Assembly: GCA_036346395.1 (NCBI GenBank)
Contig: CM070596.1
Span: 5,372,170-5,436,169, forward strand
From: Hsuehochloa calcarea
Lineage: Eukaryota > Streptophyta > Magnoliopsida > Poales > Poaceae
Direction: 5' to 3'
Length of the DNA: 64,000 nt
Positions 1 to 11,702 of the stretch are shown here, one piece after another. Positions within the stretch are counted from its first letter, which is position 1; the number at the start of each line of letters is the position of its first letter. Under the pieces are notes generated by a model. That model did no database searches. It saw only the letters and a list, made by a program, of their open reading frames with translations, and was not told where the DNA came from. Both the position numbers and the translations under genes were made by a program.

Positions 1-600
1 GAACATTAAGGGGTATACTCAAGAACCATATAATGGCGTCATTATCCATAATAAGGATTACAGATAAATAATTAAATGAGGATCTCTAGATCCTCGTCAA
101 CAACAATTCTTCTTTATTTTAAACTCATAACCTTCTGCTCCTAAACATTAAGTAGAAATAATGTTTTTGCTTAAGGCTGGAACATAATAACAATTATTTA
201 GTTCCATAACCAATCCTGATGGTAAAGCTAATGGCAAAGTGCCAATAGCTAATGCAACAACTCTTGCACCATTGCCCACACGAAGATCAACATCTCCTGT
301 TGCCAAACTTCTACTCCTTATCAGTCCTTGTATCGAATTGCAAATATGAGCAACCGATCAAGTATCAAATACCGAAGAACTGGTCGGAGAAGTGGTAAGA
401 TTAATTTCTATAACATTTATACCTGAACTGGAAGTCTTACTTCCCTTATTCTTTTTCATCTCTGCTAAGTACTTCTTGCAATTTCTCTTCCGAGGACCCT
501 CTAGAACATCTTCCTCCTTTTGTTGTTTGAGAACAATTTTCAAATTACGAAACCAATCAATAAAGTTGGTAGGTGTAGAAGAAGTAGTAGGTGTCATGAT
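1..600 (-). pseudogene. Ty1/copia gag-protease remnant
   Basis: On the minus strand a start codon near 597 opens a gag-like segment (NFIDWFRNLKIVLKQ) of the type seen at the N terminus of many plant copia Gag proteins. It jumps directly, by internal deletion, to the spacer before the protease (KKYLAEMKKNK) and to VFDT, where the protease active-site region normally starts. A TGA follows at about 357. The same frame then continues to about 150 with protease-like text (GNGARVVALAIG, NNYCYVPALSKN), where a second stop falls. So this is a deleted, stop-ridden copia fragment without identifiable LTRs or RT. The family is recognised from motif order only. Confidence 0.7.
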
Positions 601-660
601 CTACAATAGAATTATATGCAAAGATTCAACACTATGTTTATGTAATATCTTATATTAGAC

Positions 661-880
661 ACTCATATTGGTGGTCGTGTTCGACCAGTCTACGACCAGC
701 TTGTATATCTATACGACTAGTCTGAATCCAGTTGTATCACCATACGACTTGTCTAGACCAAGTCATATCACTATACAATTAGTATGGACTAGACTGGATC
801 TGGTCGTATCACTATACGACTAGTCTGGATCTGATCGTATCACTATACGATCAGTCCATACCTGGTTGAACTTAATCATC
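661..880. repeat. Degenerate 31-bp palindromic tandem repeat
   Basis: About five diverged units of roughly 31 bp. The clearest reads TGGTCGTATCACTATACG followed by ACTAGTCTGGATC. Each unit holds a near-perfect inverted repeat, GTCGTA..TACGAC around a short loop. Similar but less regular GGTCG/CGACC pairs recur at 2900-3080 and 3170-3250, so the block probably belongs to the LTR or UTR of an unidentified retroelement covering much of 660-3700. Confidence 0.7.
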
Positions 881-3490
881 ATCCGTCAATAAAAAATACT
901 TCCATTATATGTTCTAAACCATGTTTCCCTCAAACATCATATAGTGAGTTCAAGATCCAAAAATCATTAAGTTCTAGTGAGATTTGGCATCATTGCTTGA
1001 AACCTTGTGATTTTTGGTAGGCAGCCTTTTGTCAATCATATCACATATGACCCTTGTCTATTGGGCGGCATCTCTGTGCCTCGGCAACCAACAGTACTAT
1101 GCCCCAAGTCCCAAAACCCTTTTGATAGCCTTGGCAAGTTAAACTAACGCTATACATGTGGGTGTCCCACACCCACCCCATCTTATTAAGATAGTCAATG
1201 ACACTCTACTTTGGTAGACCTACCAATTAACGATCAAAATTGTGACGGGCACAACAATTGGAAAGACATCAAATTAACTTAATTTTTTAGAGATACTATT
1301 CTACCATGTTAAAACATCTAATGAAAAATATGATCAAATAGCATAACATGAATAAATATTCACAGACAATCAAATTAAACTGTGAAATAGTATAGCCCAT
1401 ATCATGATGATCTCCATCACCATACTTCCTGTCCTTCGACCATCATGCTTGAAGTCTCCAGCCACATTCATCTACTAAGCAATTACTCCTAAAAGCTAGG
1501 AATAAATTACAGATGAGAATATCAAGCATCACATGTCGGTACGCAGACCGTTATACAATAATATGTAGCTCGATGGCTATCTCACAGCATGACGCGCAGG
1601 CTATGAGAAATCCATACATGTATCACATACAAATGGGCTATACTATTCACATCAATCCCTGCAAAAATGAGTTATGCATATAATCCAATTCTATCAGGTG
1701 ATATGAACACATAATACCATATAACGTGGCTACAACCATGGCGGCCCCACTAGCCGGTTAGCGGGCGGGGTTCAAAGGGGCATCGCCCCTCGCTGGTCGA
1801 GGGTAGTGCACTCGAAAACCTTTTCCGGGATATGAATCTTATTCACATAACCGAGCCTCAGAAATCATAGGATTAATCATATTAACCCTATTCCGAACTA
1901 ATCTGACCATTGCCTTGATACGACCACGCACTACGGCATACTCGATGGCGAATTCAGACTGGTAGGAGTATTGTGCAAGGCAGACGTAAACAAGTAGAGT
2001 AAATCATCTGCTCCTTTTAGCTCATACCTCCTCGTAAACCCATCTACTAACGCCAAAAACCGATCGATCTTATCGACCAGTGCCTAGACTGTTCCATCCA
2101 TATGAACCGATCTAGGTTAACAGACCAAACCAGTAATAGATCCAATCTACTACTGCCATATATCAAGTATATGCGACCGGTCTAGATCAAAAACTATGCA
2201 AGATGACTATGATACCCCTGAAGGGATACGGGGAGGCTACACTAACTGACAATTCAAAAATTCGACCACGCAAATCAAGATACTATGCAAGCAAGAGATC
2301 ATAGATCGTTACCACCAGACGCACAGTGCAGCGGAAGAAGAGTTAGAGAAGTCTGGCCCAACGAAGAGCGTCGATGTAGTGATCATAGTCGATCGTCCTC
2401 GCAGTCGATCGTTTCCTTGTAGTCGATCATCCCCTGGAGTAACCAATCGAGTTTCTCACCAAGGTCGTGGATCGTCCTCAAGCGCAATAGCAACCGCAGT
2501 AGCCCCTCTACGGTATCCACATGTGTAGGGAAGGAATAACCGTGTGCCGGTGTGCTAGCACCAAGTCGCACGGGAAGGCTCTCTCAAGAAGATGGCGGCT
2601 ATGGTTCGGGGCAACTCACGTCAATCTTGTCGTGTGTCTCCTCTGTTACCCGTGTCTCCCCATAGCCTTAAGCATCTCCTTATATAGTGCCCGTAACAGA
2701 TCCTATCCGAACACGTTTGACGAATCGTATCCGTACTGGTTTGTTCCAACCCGTTAAGTGTGTGACCGTATAGGTTCATGTGTAATCGGTTGTGACTCGA
2801 AAACTCCTTTCCGATCACGAGTCATCAGCGGCTCTTAGCAGGACATAACAATTCCTGAATACACAAAAATTATATTGAATGAACCTCAATACAATATGAT
2901 CTACGGCCAGGTCTTTATCCCTAACGACCAACTCGTATCTCTATACAACTAGTTCAGATTCGGTCTTGACCAGTTCGTAACTCCTTACGACCAGGTTTTG
3001 ACCACACAGTAATCATGTTCGACCAGCTCGTATCTCCATACGACTAGTCTGTATCTGATCGAACTGAAGGACCAGCTCGTGTATTCTCCCTTTGCCTCAC
3101 GATATCTAGTTGAATTCCAGGTGAGATATCATGTCATTAACGGACTGTTCAATACTTTCTCGATCAAGTGTTGGATAACATCACGTGGTCGAACTCTTCG
3201 ACCACTAGTTGTATGACCATGTACTTTCTTTATCCGACCATATCAATAGTTCTAGAGATATCTCTCCTGTTATGTTAGGAGGGGAAAATCTTATATCCGA
3301 CCAGTCACATTCCTTCGCATGTTTCATAGCATACTTGAAAGCTACCTTTATAACTACCTAGTTACGAAGTAGCGTTTGGCAACCCCAAAGTGTACTCTTA
3401 CACATGTAGGAAACCATGTTGATATGAGGTCTAAGGATTATATATCATCATTGCTTGAGACCAACTGATGACACATGAAATATAACAATC
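881..3490. other. Non-coding repeat-derived stretch, family unknown
   Basis: No reading frame here resembles a known protein. The stretch is moderately AT-rich, with scattered GGTCG/CGACC inverted pairs and a TATATA-like string near 2672-2679 that would read as a TATA box on the minus strand (CTATATAAGG). These are features of plant LTRs. A shortened, altered copy of 1901-3490 appears again from 22141. I cannot define ends or TSDs, so the assignment to an LTR is inference. Confidence 0.4.
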
Positions 3491-3540
3491 TCAACAGTGT
3501 CTCAAGGTGGGTCAATCAACAGTGTCTCAAGGTGGGTCAA
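3491..3540. repeat. Two perfect 25-bp tandem units
   Basis: The unit containing CAACAGTGTCTCAAGGTGGG is present twice back to back (3491-3515 and 3516-3540). It looks like a recent local slippage duplication inside repeat-derived DNA. Confidence 0.9.
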
Positions 3541-3925
3541 TCCAACACCATGTTCTCTAACATGTGTTCATATTATTAATTCGATATCCATATATCCATG
3601 ACCTGTGAAACATGGTCATCAATCAATACATGTGTTGGTCGATAGGATCACCGGTGTTCCGACCAGTGACATACGACTAGGGATACATTTAGAACGACAT
3701 CATCATTAGTTAAAAGAGCTTCACCAACGAGTCACATACTCGTTAATCTTTGTAATTGATGATTCATTCAAGGAACAAAATAACACTTATTCAATAACTC
3801 ATAAACATAGACGTGATACAATCATCTCTATGACTGCCTCTAGAGCATATCACCAACAAGTGCATCTCAAGGGAACCAGGTCATGGCAGTTATATGTACG
3901 CAGGGCGAGGGATGAATAGTGAGAT

Positions 3926-5205
3926 TTGGTCCTTCTGACCCAGCCATATGCCAAGCCCACTCCTGCATCGGCAGCTGAAAAGGAAGGGGGTGGTGATGCT
4001 GAAGAAATTAGGGACTCCAGTCACAGCGCGGCGAACACAATGGCCGAAGGTCCGCGAGTTACTGATGCTGTAAATGAAGACCCTGTGGAAGGAGTTTCTT
4101 CAGTCAGGCAAGCTAGTGGGCTTGCCGACTAGGGTGACAAGCTGGAAGCTCTAGTCTAAATGATGGATCTTGAAGACCAGGACTATATGGCATTGTCAGA
4201 AGATGAAGGGTCCGACAATGAGAATACTGTGGAACAGCAAGCGGTTCTATCTGAGTAGAACACATACTAGTTCGACAACCTCGTCGTTAACGAAGGCTCA
4301 TGTGTGCCGTGGGATTATGACCAGAGCGAGGTCAGGCAAGGAACTATGTACAAATACAAGGAGGTCGTGGAGGAAGCGGTCAAATTCTAGGCCTTGTTTG
4401 TGCGGCGTACATTCACAGTCGTCAAGTCTTACCCAAGATGCTATGACGTGAAGTGCGATATAGAGGGATGTCCTTGGCGAGTGCACGCATTTTAGCCTAA
4501 GTGGGACACCTACTAGAAATGTTCTATAGTAGTCCCTAACACATGTGTCGTCGCTGAGTCAGTGCAGTCCGACAAGAACCTACCATCAGGTTTCATCGCG
4601 AACATCATGTACGGTGAGATCATGGATAATCTAATTTTGAGCCATGATCCATCATTCGGGCAATTGAAGTAATGTTCCATTACACAATCAGTTATACCAA
4701 GGTGTGGAGGGTAAAATAGAAGGCATTGGAATCAAGGTTCGGTGCGTTCGAGGACTCCTACCACAACCTCCCTAACCAACTCTGAGTCATACAAGATAGG
4801 AATCCCAGCACTCATGTCGACATTCAAGATTCAGTGCATCCGAAGTGGGGCAATAAGAGGGTACTAAAGCGAGCATTCTTCGCCTTTGATCCATGCATCA
4901 ATGCATTCCGGCATCACCGTCCAATCTTATGCCTGGATGGCACATTCCTGACCAGAAAGTATAAGGGCCAGATACTGACTGCAATAGTGACGGACGGGAA
5001 CAATCAAGTTCTTCCCGTGACATTCACATTCGTTAAAAGCGAGAACAGAGACAACTGGTTGTGGTTCCTGAGGAATCTGAGGATTTCTGTTGTACAGGGC
5101 CGTCCTAACGTGTGCATCATACATGATCGACATGCGGGCCTGCTGAGTTCAATAACTCAGCTACGACAAGGAGAGAACAGACCACTTCTATGGCGCGAGA
5201 ACCCA
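3926..5205 (+). pseudogene. MULE (MuDR-type) transposase, 5' half
   Basis: Pieces of a Mutator-like transposase follow one another on the plus strand. 3926-4260 is an acidic N-terminal region. 4335-4680 resembles the MuDR N-terminal domain (VKSYPRCYDVKCDIEGCPWR) and contains several stops. 4834-5205 holds the catalytic core (LCLDGTFLTRKYKGQ, DGNNQVLPVTF, RPNVCIIHDRHAGLL), the part of the family DDE domain around the first two acidic residues. Similarity stops abruptly after about 5200, before the third catalytic residue and the SWIM zinc finger. A C-terminal MULE half begins at 39781. No terminal inverted repeats were found. An almost identical piece recurs at 24034-24405. Confidence 0.85.
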
Positions 5206-7014
5206 AAAATTCAAACTAATATAAACAATGCTAATCGATAATTAGTAGTAAATAAAGTTCATCTAAATAAAAAAAACATAAGCTCAGTATCGAACACGCC
5301 GCCAAACAATTCCATATAAGATTATGTTATCAAAAGTTTATAAAAGAAGTTACAATATGAATTATTACAACAATAATACAACATACTTAGAGTCAATTAC
5401 AAAAATCCAGTACAATCAAAGGTAAAGCATTAATACAAACTTGGAGTTTTTTACAATAATCCTTTACATCATATCAATATATAAATTACAACTTCAAGTA
5501 CATTACAAAATAAAATAAAATCTTGCGTGCATATCACCGATGCCTTCCTTGCATCCTTGTCCATATATCGCCAAGCCAGTAGATAGCACCTTCCTCGGCC
5601 AATTCGAAACCATGTCCATATTTTCCATCGACCGTCAAAATCCAAAAGATCGAAAGCAAACCAAAAGCGATAAATTAGGGTTAGAGTAAAGAAGGACTGC
5701 CGTCAGATTTCATGAAGCTCGTCGAGATTCCCTGACTGACCTAGGTCAGTCGGCACCATCTCACTTTGCTATGTTTCATCACCCGACAGTTTTATAAATC
5801 CAACACCGATGTTATACTGACTTACCTCCGCCGCAGAAAATCCAGAGAATAGTAGCAATGACATCCTTTGGACTAAAGGACCATAGCTAAACAACCATAT
5901 GTGAGAATGCAGAAGATAAGGGAGGGGCAAAAATGGGCATGAGCAGAGCATGGGAAAGATAGGCAGTGCCTCCCTCTTCTAGTCAAATCGAGAGTAAGCC
6001 CCAACCCCAAGCCTCAACCCATTCACTTCACAACCAAGCCAGCAAGCCTCACCTGCACCCTCACAGCCGAAGGCAACAAACCAAGAGAAAACAAGTCACA
6101 GTTCACAACTGAGCAATCCAACAAAGCACAAGCAAGCTCCCACAACTCCACTCAACCCATTTTCTTCCCCCAACTGAAAGCCTCCAAAGCCAAGCCAGGA
6201 AGCTAAGCCAAGTAGAACCCACCATTGCCACCACCAAACTCAACCACAGAGAAGAAGTGAAGGAGGGGAGGAGCACATAGGAGAAGGAGAAGATCGAAGG
6301 AGCCAGGATGGCAAGAGATAGCCTAGAACCGGCATCAACCACAAGGCCAAGCCAAGCTGACAAGAACAAGGAGGACCAGAAGAGACCAAAGGGACCACTG
6401 GAGAGCACCCTCACCACCATGACCATCACCAAACCGACACTGCCATTCCATCCACAAACCAACCAAACAAAGTAACCACCATTATTACTCCCACTGCAAT
6501 TGACCAAAAAGGAACCACCATAGAATCAACCATGCCACAAAACACATTCGACAATCACCACAACATCCACCCAATCCATCGTAAAGCAAGGGGTAGAACG
6601 AGAAAAGACAAAGATAGGGGGTAGTAGTAGAGAGTAGTATACCTCAGACAACCACGACAATGATGGCGTACCGCCGGCACAGCTATGCGCACCCGTTAGC
6701 CTCGCACTCCCCAGCGTGTGGGAGGCCCCGAGCAGTGCCGTAGCTAGCACAGGGTAGTTCACTTCCATCACATTCACCATGCATGAACAACCATCATCCC
6801 CAAATAAAAAATGATTCAGGTTAGAAGCATGGAAACCAAATCAACAGAAATGGGGAAAAGCAAAAATCCATGGGGTAGTGGCCAGATTTGGGGGCCAAGC
6901 TGCAAGGGAGAGGGTGCAAGTGGGCTGAGCCAGCCGAGCCATGCGGGCGGGTGTGGGCTGAGTCGGGGGGAGGGGACCAGGTGCGCACGCACGCGAGAGA
7001 GCCGAGGCGGTGGT
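5206..7014. other. Unassigned non-coding segment
   Basis: I see no supportable gene. 5220-5530 is very AT-rich. 5980-6530 is strikingly CA/GA-rich on the plus strand, which creates long hydrophobic minus-strand frames of no apparent meaning. 6900-7010 is GC-rich. One string on the minus strand resembles an exon end with a splice donor (GCGGCGGAG followed by GTAAGT, near 5820), but I could not build a gene around it. The segment may belong to a large LTR that ends at 39780 and is now split by younger insertions. Confidence 0.4.
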
Positions 7015-7659
7015 GCTGGTGAAGAATCTAGATCCGCCATTATGTGTTAATGGAATATTTTAGTGATTAATGACAAATCTAAATATGAGACTAACACCTT
7101 TCATTGATTAATAACAAATCTGTTTGTGAGACTAACTCTCTTGTCCAGTATAATTTTGTGTAGTCTAATTTGGATATAAAAATGTGAAAACCATAGAGGT
7201 ATGCATTCGACTTTATATTCTTTTATATTGTTGCATTCTTCAGATCCAAAATATAGGTTGAACTCCACCATAAGTATAACTTGAATATGTGCATGTGTTC
7301 TTATTGCACATTTGTGTATGCACACATTTAAGGGGAGTTAACTCTATGTTTTGTGGTTTCATTAGTATTGATTCATATTTCGTTCTCCACATATATTAAG
7401 GATATTTACTTTGAAACATATCCTTTTGAGTATATAAAATTTGTGTAGTTCATATATACTCATATTGTATTACATTCAATTTATGTGCAATTGAAGTGGC
7501 TATCATCAATTACCAAAAAGGGAAAGATTGAAGCATCTTGTCCCACCATTATGAGTTAATGGTATGGTGTGGTAATTAATGATAATCATATTGTGGAACT
7601 AACATTTTCTGTGAGTTGAATGAATAGGTTATGTTCTAGGGTGATGAAGACTTTGAACC

Positions 7660-7850
7660 GCATCATGAGTTAATCGTCATCAAGTCAAGGTTCAAGAAGA
7701 GGATGCATCATGTGTTGATGCGTATCAAGATCTCGAAGAGGAGATGATCATGAGTTGATCATCAAGTCAAGAGAAGACCTATCATGTGTTGATGGAGGTA
7801 AAGTAAAAGATGCATCATGGGTTGATGCATATCAAGACGATGACCCGGAC
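7660..7850. repeat. Interspersed ATCATG-GTTGAT repeats inside solo LTR
   Basis: Motifs of the type GATCATGAGTTGATCATC and GCATCATGTGTTGATGC recur four to five times, each an imperfect palindrome and most followed by ATCAAG. They lie upstream of the TATA box of the solo LTR, where LTR enhancer repeats are usually found. No function is shown by the sequence itself. Confidence 0.6.
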
Positions 7851-8490
7851 TTGAAGTGAAGATATGTGTTATCAAGCTTCAAGAAGATGCTCAAGGCAAA
7901 GGTATGATTAGTTAGGGCTAAGGATGTGTTCCTAGTCTTTTACCGGTCTTGGTGTTTGTTTGGAAGACCGGATTGCTAGTATATGTTTGCCGTACTATTA
8001 AGAGGGATCTTGTCTAGTAGCTTGAGTCTCATCATATGTTGATAGCTCAATCTTGCTTGCTCTAGCTGTCCGTGGCAGGATGCTATTATTTGCAAATGTG
8101 TTTTGCAAATAGCCGAGGCTCATGCATTTAATCCTTGTAGTATGTGACTATACTTTGCAAATGTGTTTTGCAAATAATTGAAGTCCATGTACCTACTCCT
8201 TGTGGCATGATCTAAGTTTGCAAATATATTTTTAAAATTGTTAGGGTTCATGCATTTTGCCTTGGCATGGTCTAAGATTGCTTGTTGCTATTTCTTTGGA
8301 CTTAGACCATGGTAGTGGCTCTTTGGAGTTGTACTTTTGATTTGATCAAATATGTTTTAGATCAATCAAATAGGTGGGTTGTGTAGCCCTCTGAATGAGA
8401 TTTTCATAGAGTCCAACATCACTCAATTCCGACATCGGAGTTAAAAGTTATGACCTTTTTACCGAGTATCGTCTGTGTTGAAATTGAACT

Positions 8491-8664
8491 GCGGTAGTAC
8501 CGCCCGAGAAGAGAGGTACTACCGCAGAACGGTAGTACCACCCATTGCACTGCGGTACTACGCGCAAAAAACTTTAACGGCTAGTTTTTGAGCCGTTAAT
8601 GCACCCGTACGATCGATGAACAGTAGAAACGGTAGTACCACCCGTTTCACTGCGGTACTACCGC
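8491..8664. repeat. GCGGTAGTACCGC palindrome cluster in LTR
   Basis: The perfect 13-bp palindrome GCGGTAGTACCGC (8491-8503) is followed by several full or half versions (AGGTACTACCGC, ACGGTAGTACCACCC, GCGGTACTACCGC at 8652-8664). The common core is GGT-NNN-ACC. The cluster ends about 55 bp before the TATA box at 8719. Analogous GGTC-N-GACC palindromes mark the other large LTRs in this window. Confidence 0.85.
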
Positions 8665-8718
8665 AAATCCTGATTTTTGGAGATTTCTACTCCCAACGGC
8701 TAGTTTTTGCGTGTAGGC

Positions 8719-8726
8719 TATAAATA
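8719..8726 (+). promoter_or_regulatory. LTR TATA box
   Basis: TATAAATA in the context AGGCTATAAATACTCACC, within the solo LTR just downstream of its palindrome cluster. It is the expected U3 promoter of the lost element. Confidence 0.6.
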
Positions 8727-9453
8727 CTCACCTTGGCCAGTTGAGAGATATTCTTTTGCATCTCATTTCACTCACTTGAGCTAATGTGAGGTTCTCCTCT
8801 CAATTGTGCATGTGTTGCACCTTGTGAGCAAGGAGAGAAGTCTCTAGTTGCATGTGTTGCATCTAGAGGTGGATTTCGTATCCATTTGAACATGTGCATG
8901 CGTTGCACGTGGTGAGAGTCAAGCAAGGGGCCTCGATTATTACTCTAGGTGTTTGTCGACACCTAGACGGCGTGGAGGCGTCGTGGACCGGCGATCTTCT
9001 CAAGAAGCTTGTGAGAAGTGCCGGCGTGTTGTGAAGGTTGGAGCTCACCTACCCGGAGCGGGAAAGAGCTACTACTAGTGGAATTGAGGTGTTTAGCTTA
9101 ATTCGTGGAGCCGACCCAATTAGTTTGGGCTTACCTCAACGTGGATTAGGGGAGACCGGTAAGTCTCCGAACACCACGGTAAAACATCATTGTGTTATTG
9201 TGGTTTGTTCTATTTTGTTTTACTTTGTGCAATTTACATTCCTTGTATTAAATTGCTTTCATGTCTTTGAATGATTGCTATCGTTATCAATAGTACATGT
9301 TGTTAGTGCAATTAGTAAAGACTAGTTAATTTAGGCTTTAATTGTGCAAACCCGAATTAAATTATAATTCTGCATAAAACTCAGTTTTAGCCAAAATATT
9401 TAAAATCGCCTATTCACCCCTCCTCTAGTCGGCCTACTCGATCTTACAGCTGG

Positions 9454-10139
9454 ACGCCGGGCCGAGCTGGGAGCCACAGGCGGCGGTGCCAAGATCCAGG
9501 GAGCAAATCATCATGATAAGAGATGGAGGAATAGGGAAGAAAGAGGAAGCCAAGAAAGAAGCTAGGGAAGGCTTTGGCCGGGCGAATGGATAAGGGAAGA
9601 GAGAGAAAAAGGGGGGAGAAAATAAAAGAAAAGAAAAAGAAAAAGGGAGATTAAGTGAAGAAATTAAGAAATTAGGTAAGAGGGGTAGAAAAGTAATTTC
9701 TATTGGGAAATAGTAGTAGTAGATTTAGTCGTAGAATTAAACGCCAGTAGTATTATGTGTTGACGTTGTATAGATGTTGAACCAAGCGAAATCGCGAGCT
9801 GCGTAAGGAATATTAACAGTAGCCCGACCGTTAGAAAATTAAAGCGGGAAAAAGGTGTAAAACTAATCTGAGGTTATATAAATAAATTAATCTCTGATTA
9901 AACCCACTAGATTAGACAAATAATCTAATGCATTAAAAATAATCTAATCATGATAGGATAATTAAAATAAAAAACCCAAGTAAATATCACCCCTAGAACA
10001 GACCAACCAGGGTCCGTTTTAGCAAACACGAGATTAGACAACCTCGATCCAAGAGCCAGTAGACCGTAGAACAACCGCGGTTGGGGAGTGTTAACCTAGA
10101 AGGGATCCGAAAAATGTTATTAAATTAAAATATGCTAAC
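9454..10139. other. Unassigned non-coding segment with purine-rich block
   Basis: Resumes the DNA interrupted by the solo LTR. 9535-9660 is a purine-rich run (AAGAAAAAGAAAAAGGGAG) and 9840-10000 is AT-rich with repeated AATCTAAT strings. No coding similarity. The composition resembles plant LTR U3/R sequence. The DNA continues beyond element A at 38269. Confidence 0.45.
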
Positions 10140-10259
10140 AAAGGTAAGGATATCATGGGAATATGCTCCTGATCTTATGATGATGTGGCAATTGGCAATG
10201 GCGTTAAAGGTTTGTCGTTTCACGTGTTTTCGGCAATGTTGGCATGTTGTCAGGTCTTA

Positions 10260-10580
10260 GGCGGGGCCATAGGGCGGTCTGACCGGCCACCCCTGGCGGT
10301 CGGACCGGCCAGTGGCAGTTCGACAGCCATAGCGGCGGTCGGACCGGCCAATTTCTAAATATGGTGTTTTGAGCTGGGCCAAAAATAGAGGTTGTAGGCA
10401 AGAGAGGATTCTATTGCACTTGGTCTCATAATTTTTGGAGTCTCCAGTCAAAAGTTCTATTCGTTTGAAAATTCCAGCATGTTTCGAATTTTCAGGGGCT
10501 GATTTTGGCTATATCCCAACTGGCGGTCAGACTGGCCAGGGTGAGCGGTCAGACCGGCCATGGTGGCGGTCTGACCGGTT
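10260..10580. repeat. GGTC-N-GACC palindromes in LTR A
   Basis: Two groups of short palindromes such as GCGGTCGGACCGGCC and GCGGTCAGACCGGCC, at about 10270-10350 and 10525-10580. The same groups occur in the 3' LTR (36635-36730 and 36900-36960). They lie several hundred bases upstream of the TATA box. Repeated palindromes are reported for Sirevirus LTRs; a protein-binding role is inference. Confidence 0.8.
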
Positions 10581-11023
10581 TTCACTTGGATCGTCGTTCT
10601 TCATGGCGGCCATGTTTGGTTGTTAGGTCTAAGTCATGAGTTTCAGTGCATATGTGTTGCATGATGCATGTTTTGACTAACATGGGTCAAGTTGTAAAGA
10701 ACTTGTTCCTAGATTCGTTTTGCTTGTCTATTGTTCTGCAGGTTGCTTGGTGGTCAACGACGAGGATGATCAGGAGTAGTCTTGGAGAGCTGAGGTCCAG
10801 AACGATCGACGATACCGGGTGAGGTCAATGAACTCAAGCGTGGTGCAAGATGGACAAGGGTGACCTTTTGCCAACCCGTGGCTCAAAATGGCGCAAGGTG
10901 AAGCTGATTAGGTCAAGAGGCGATAAAGATGGTGCTTTAAAATGCGTGCGTGTGTGACCCGTTTGTTTTGAGCCTTAACGGGAGCCCAATTGAGTCAAAC
11001 TTCTAGAAGGTATAAGCCTCCAC

Positions 11024-11031
11024 TATAAATA
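11024..11031 (+). promoter_or_regulatory. TATA box of LTR A
   Basis: TATAAATA in CCACTATAAATAGAGG, matched in the 3' LTR at 37393-37400 and on the minus strand in LTR B at 12590-12597 and 21804-21811. Confidence 0.65.
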
Positions 11032-11702
11032 GAGGGAGGTGGCTGCACCCTTTTCAACCCTTTTATTGTTTTGAAACCTTAATTTGCTTAGGGAGAGGTT
11101 TTGTGGAGGTTAGGGTTCTAGAGAGTTTTGATTTGATTTCGTGCTCATAGATTGAGCTTTGTCCTCCATTGATGGAGTGGCTGTAAACCAAAATCATATC
11201 AAATCAATCCAACGAAAGTTTGATCAAACTTTTGTCTCTTTGTTTTCCTTCTCTCTATTTGATGATTTTGAGTCTTTCTTTGATCCGTGAGTTTTTGCTT
11301 GATTTCTTCACGTGATCGAGCTTGTTGTGATTTGTGAGAACATATCTAGGATCATCTTGATCATCAATCATCCACGAGCAAGATTTTGGATGTAGTTTTC
11401 GTTTTGACTGGGTTTTGAACCAATCTCCTCTCAAACGGAAAAGGATCATAACTCTTACAACAATTTTCACAATCTTCGATTGGAATAGGTTCCTGACATC
11501 ATAGAGATGGTGTGTTCCAAGTTTCATCGAGTTTGGAGTTTTAGATCAAAAGTTACATCTATTTGCAACTTCGTTTTTCTGGCTGTTGATATGTTCTTTA
11601 GGCTAGCGGTCGACCGCCTTGGTCACCTGATCCGATCGCCAGGGTCGATGGTCGACCGTCATTGACCCAATGATGCCGCCGCCTTTAGGGTAAAATTGGA
11701 TT

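Larger units (their letters stand above)
7020..9448 (+). mobile_element. Solo LTR, Sirevirus-like copia, 2.43 kb
   Basis: Begins TGAAGAATCTAGATC and ends CTACTCGATCTTACA. It is bordered by a perfect 5-bp TSD, GCTGG, at 7015-7019 and 9449-9453. No internal coding region lies between the borders, so this is a solo LTR left by LTR-LTR recombination. The 3' end carries CTATTCACCCCTCCTCTAGTC, the same end signature as the LTRs of elements A and B here, which suggests a Sirevirus-type copia. A TATA box (TATAAATA, 8719-8726) lies about 720 bp before the 3' end, after a palindrome cluster at 8491-8664. A second copy with the same TSD is at 25784-28219. Confidence 0.85.
10145..11702 (+). repeat. Element A 5' LTR, first part
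   Basis: Aligns by eye along its length with the 3' LTR at 36518. The first bases are TAAGGATATCATGGG instead of TGTGGATATCATGGG, so the terminal TG is mutated. It breaks off at 11702 where element B begins. The missing last 148 bp (ACTAGTCTT...TTCAACA) is found at 29739-29886. A TATA box (TATAAATA) lies at 11024-11031, followed by a transcribed-leader-like region. Confidence 0.9.

Noticed and set aside
5769..5951. Possible exon end GCGGCGGAG|GTAAGT on the minus strand
   Set aside because: No neighbouring exon, start or conserved protein could be found, so one splice-like string is not enough for a gene call.
6103..6507. 134-residue minus-strand open frame rich in Leu, Val, Ser and Trp
   Set aside because: It is the complement of a CA/GA-rich stretch. 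Low-complexity composition explains the open frame, and no domain or conserved motif is visible.
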